From: Hippasteria phrygiana
Taxonomy: Eukaryota > Echinodermata > Asteroidea > Valvatida > Goniasteridae
Length of the DNA: 64,000 bases
Direction: 5' to 3'
NCBI GenBank assembly: GCA_037893225.1
Contig: JAZGUH010000450.1
Span: forward strand, 62,001 to 126,000
The position numbers and the translations under genes were made by a program. Below are positions 60,170 through 64,000 of the stretch, piece by piece. The notes beneath the pieces are model-generated. The model saw only the letters and a program-made list of their open reading frames with translations. It did not search any database and had not been told where the DNA came from. Each line of letters begins with the position of its first letter. Position 1 is the stretch's first letter.

Positions 60170-60451
60170 CCCCTTGAGTACGGTATTTTACGGGAGACGT
60201 CTGGGTGCCGCGGCGGTTATGGCAGCCAAGCGAACCGCTACAATGTGTTTGTGCAGTCAAGCGTAACCTATACACAATAATCCAACAATGGATTGAAACT
60301 ACACAAACAGCGGCCAATGGTGTCATCCGGCCTGGTGGCACTGTTTAATCCAACAATGGATTGAAACTGCACAAACGGCGGACAATTGCGTCATCTGGCC
60401 TGGTGGCACTGTTTTTTTTCTCGCATATTTGCGGCATCCGTACGCAAGGAG
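60170..60451 (-). mobile_element. TTAA-family MITE, copy with internal duplication (282 bp)
   Basis: TTAA at 60166-60169 and 60452-60455; ends CCCCTTGAGTACGGTATTTT and CCGTACGCAAGGAG. A segment of about 75 bp beginning AATCCAACAATGGATTGAAA is present twice in tandem (about 60278 and 60350), so this copy is longer than the 208-bp reference. It lies about 450 bp into the presumed first intron of the 59661 exon. Confidence 0.85.
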
Positions 60452-61162
60452 TTAAACTTGCCATTTAAAACTGTTTAAATTTCTGCTGGTACATTGTATT
60501 GTACAAATATGCAGTGGCAAAATTCCACAAAAAGCAAATTTGGCCATGGAATGGACAGGGTCATTAATTTTGATAGCCCGTAATTTGTACTACAGCAGGC
60601 CTGCATTTTTGGTACTGCATGTAATTTGTTTACCTTAATAGTAAACAAAAACATGCTGTTGAACATCAACATAACACTGTATCCAAGTTCAGCGTACATG
60701 TAGTCCAAAAATGTACACAATGCACACTAATTGTGTAAAGGCACCATCTCTGTATTAATTGGTTATAATGTTCACTACAGACTTTAGCCAAACACTCTTT
60801 TCTTTTTATCATGATGTGAACAGTTTTATATGTGCTTCATATTAATGTTACCACTGTTAACCTGTTTTAAAGGATTTTTGTAATTTAGGCTTTTTAGTTT
60901 CAAACTAATAACAAGCCCGGTGAGGCTTTGCACTGAAATGTCCCATACCACCCCGTCTTGCCTGTACGTTTCACTAATTACTTTTTAATTAATTAGTTTA
61001 AAAGAAATTTCATACACTGTATGTACATGTACCTGTTGTTGCTGTCCTTTTGAAACCACTTTGTATGCCAAGCTGACTGCAATTTTTATCAGTGTTTGCC
61101 CTACAATATACCTGTGTCCCATTTGTATCTGGCAAGGCAAGATCCAAAACATTGCGCTGTTG

Positions 61163-61212
61163 GTTATCATGGTAACCATACATGTATTTATGCTGTTGGT
61201 TACCATAGTAAC
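61163..61212. promoter_or_regulatory. Pair of RFX X-box-like palindromes
   Basis: GTTATCATGGTAAC (61163-61176) and GTTACCATAGTAAC (61199-61212), 36 bp start to start, both embedded in TTGGTTAYCAT / GTAACCATA repeats. Together they look like a tandem duplication. They lie in the presumed first intron of the candidate GTPase gene. Confidence 0.45.
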
Positions 61213-61479
61213 CATATTTTTAGCTTAATACTAACCCTTGAGTGTTAACTGATGGTACAAATGTATTAATGTATTTTGTCTGGGTTTTTCTCAAGTGTCT
61301 GTTGCTGGATAATGTTGATTTAAAACCTTGTTTGAACTTTTCAAGATTTTTCAATGAGTAGAGAGAGCTGATCTGTCATAACACTTCAACTGCTCTGTGT
61401 TTGGTCAAGGCAGTTTAACAAACTAATTTGTTTACAGATACTGGTACATGTAGACGTACATTGTTTGTATTTTGTATCA

Positions 61480-61550
61480 TGGGAAAATTTTACTTTAATA
61501 CCCACTACCAAAATGGAACAGGAACAGAAACATCTGATAAAAATAACCAC
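61480..61550. repeat. Solo end of the 405-bp TIR element
   Basis: GGGAAAATTTTACTTTAATACCC, then CCAAAATGG, then AAAATAACCA match the TIR of 45266-45670 over about 70 bp with gaps. No second end or interior follows. Confidence 0.5.
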
Positions 61551-62446
61551 TGTTTGTGTTTAGTATTTTAAATTAAAAATAGAAAATTTAAAATTGTTTG
61601 CAAAATAGGGGGAAAAATGCACGTTAACTGTTTGTGACAATTAGTTATATGTACTGTGCACAGTGTATAATCACTCTGTGTACATTTACATGTAGTGAAC
61701 ATGTACAATATGTTACTTTCTTACCTGTTTTACATGCATTTTACTAACATAATTCTCAAACTAACAAGTTGTGTCACATAAAACAGTTATCAAGGAAGGT
61801 TGGTTTTTTGTTAGATTTTTCTGTTGCTGTAAAATCTTTTGTATCATGTGCACATACTGTTGGCTCGAGATAGATGTAAGAAATTATTTTTAATTTGAAC
61901 TTCAAGAGTGCTGCTGTGAACTTGTGAAGTAATTGGGGAAAAAGAGAGAATCAAATAAAATGGCAGTTTTAATTGGATCTGTTGGTCACATGTACATGTA
62001 GGTTCTACCATTAGGTTTTATTCCTGGTAAGGCAGTGACGTAAATAGAACAGGTCATGGTGAGTGGTCAGACTGCATTCCAATTTATTTACCTCACCTAC
62101 ACACCCAACCACAGTTGACAATACTGTGCCTGTACGTTGCACAATAACAAGAACGAACGCCAATCATCAAGGATACAATGTACATGGTGCAGACCCAACC
62201 TCATTTGTTTGGTGTGAATCCACATACTTGTAAATGTATACATCATGCAGTGACTCACTAACCAGTGAAACATTGGTGTTCCAAACCACTTTTGAATCGA
62301 CCACATTATGACCAGGATAGTCCCTCATCAAGCCTACATGTTCATGCACCTGTACACACTGGTTTCTATTTGTTTACATGTAGGTTGTGTACAGAAAACT
62401 TCCTAGTGTACAATGTACATTACATGTCTTGTTTGTACTACATGTA

Positions 62447-62800
62447 TGAGGACTCGAGCTGTTCTCTTCTATTGTTCCCATTGTTTGGACATTTTCTCAA
62501 CAAGTCCCGTAAGGTTTGTACGTGAACACTACCGAGGACTTGGGCTCAGGTCCTCAGTTGTATTGTAATCACTAATCCCCAATTGTCCCAAGTCCCTAGA
62601 AGTGATGGATAATCTTTGCACATGTGTCTGTGTGAGTATCTAAATACCGGAAATCGTGGACTAGGGACAAGAGTTAGGGCGTAGACATGGGGTCCACGAT
62701 TGACCGAACATCCACGATTAAAATTCGTGTACAAAACATATGGGAGGCCTTCCGAAAAAGAGGGACAACAGGGAGACTGCGGTTGCCGGTATTTACACAC
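62447..62800. repeat. Two opposed copies of the GAGGACT repeat
   Basis: 62447-62595 is the reverse complement of 24190-24345 (CAAGTCCCGTAAGGTTTGTA, GAGGACTTGGGCTCAGGTCC). 62640-62790 carries the same TTCGTGTACAAAACATATGG...GAAAAAGAGGGACAACAG portion on the plus strand. The two form a loose head-to-head inverted repeat. Confidence 0.55.
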
Positions 62801-64000
62801 TTGTTATTTACAAACTTTGTGTTCATTACATTTTTGTGTCGGAGTTTAGTTTCAATCAAAGGTGATCCTGACTTGCACTTAGTTTACTCGTTTGTTTTAT
62901 TGGCTTTTCCGACAATCAGTCGGAAAAGGCTTTGTTTTTGTTCGGATTTTTTTTGCTTTCTTCTTCTTCTTATTTTAGTTCTATCCCTAAATCCTATTAG
63001 GAGATAAGGAACCACGGAACCAGGACATTTCAGGCTTTCAACCAAACAGTATGGCCTATTTGCCAATCCTAATTAAGCAGCAAATCCAATGAACTTATAT
63101 AAATTGTTGACCTAACAAAAAAAACGAAAGATTAAACGATACATATTTGCAGGCTTCACTGAATGTTCAACATTTAATTTTTTTTGGGGGGGGGCCAGAG
63201 TCCGGGAGGATAACCATCAAAAGAAAATATGTTGAATGTTTAATGGCCATGGGCGGATAACCATGTACATAAAATCTGTTGGGGTGTTTCCATGATGAAG
63301 CTCCAAAGTCCACATTCTCCTGCATCCCTCCCGGAAAGTGGATGTGAATATTCATCTTATTCTAAGTGATAAATATTCATGAATTTTGTGTGTGCCTACA
63401 TGTACATGTACCTCCTGCGTACATTCATCATGCATTATTAATACAAGCATGTAATATTATGAATATTTAGTTTATTTCAATATGATGAATATTTAGTGTT
63501 TTGGTGTGGCACTAAAAGCTCTTCAGCAGTGTTTGCCAAATGATGTGAGTCATTGGATATCTATGTGGGAAGCCCCCACAGCAACCTGTGTTGCTGGTAT
63601 CACAGCTGCAGTGTACACGTGTGCTTTGTGTATCTAGGGTGAGCAATGGACTGATGTTGTGACCACTGCTGTACCAATATCTTTGTCCTGTACAAATTGT
63701 CTGCCAGTGTGAGCCTGATGCTCAACCACTGTACTGTGTGTACGTGTACTTCAACAATAGACTGTATTTCTTGAGGGAGCTACATGTACATGTAGTTTGA
63801 AGATGTTGCTCTCTGTTAAAATCATTCACAGCGTGTGTATTCATTTCAGAGTTGCAAGTGTACAGCAAATTCAGTGAAATATACATATATATACATGTAC
63901 ATGTACGTGCAAACTACACTGACTTCTAAAGCATTCACACTGCCACGGTACAGTGCTCATCAGAGATATCCGTACACGCACAGACTGGATCATGTATTTG
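62801..64000. other. Stretch without a supported gene at the right end
   Basis: AT-rich DNA with ATGAATATT words near 63340-63500, a short G run near 63185, and ACATGTAC tracts near 63400, 63785 and 63895. No exon, SINE or TIR element is recognisable. It may be intron of the candidate GTPase gene. Confidence 0.5.

Overview
The window looks like nuclear DNA from an animal, most likely a marine invertebrate deuterostome such as an echinoderm. The evidence is spliced genes with GT-AG introns, AT-rich non-coding DNA, tRNA-derived SINEs, many short DNA transposons with terminal inverted repeats, Penelope-like hammerhead motifs, many ACATGTAC tracts and long poly-C/poly-G runs. The species assignment is an inference with low confidence. 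There are no operons, no bacterial genes, no rRNA and no CRISPR array. Almost all open frames longer than 60 codons are chance frames or repeat translations.

Gene layout. (1) 1859-2796, minus strand: a two-exon gene for a 162-residue protein that I do not recognise. (2) 5697-10053, plus strand: at least six coding exons that splice in frame into a protein of more than 466 residues. It has an acidic low-complexity segment and its family is unknown. (3) About 30.6-31.5 kb: a CpG-rich, promoter-like patch with YY1-type sites. (4) 39777-39840, 44687-44744 and 47063-49140, plus strand: three exon-like blocks that could form one transcript. Only the last has a convincing coding part (48754-49140), which ends at a strong donor. 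(5) 59661-59723, plus strand: a short first coding exon ending in LYKVVL before a donor, as expected just ahead of the P-loop of a Ras/Rab-type small GTPase. The rest of that gene would lie beyond the window.

Much of the remaining DNA is repeats. I could define several families by comparing copies within the window. They include a TTAA-flanked MITE family with at least seven copies, a TTA-flanked 'TTTTCACACTA' family with four copies, a second TTA/TTT-flanked family with two copies, and a 405-bp family with about 70-bp inverted ends. There is also a 4.35-kb element with perfect 46-bp inverted ends and TAA target duplications, and several single MITEs. Three nested insertions can be read directly: a 1.6-kb element inside a TTAA MITE, a 1.2-kb element inside a SINE, and a 405-bp element inside a larger TIR unit.

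A tandem array at 11.65-12.06 kb carries ten same-strand copies of GAGGGCGC at about 41-bp spacing. It is the non-coding signal I would look at first. I could not run any searches, so all family names rest on reading the sequence.
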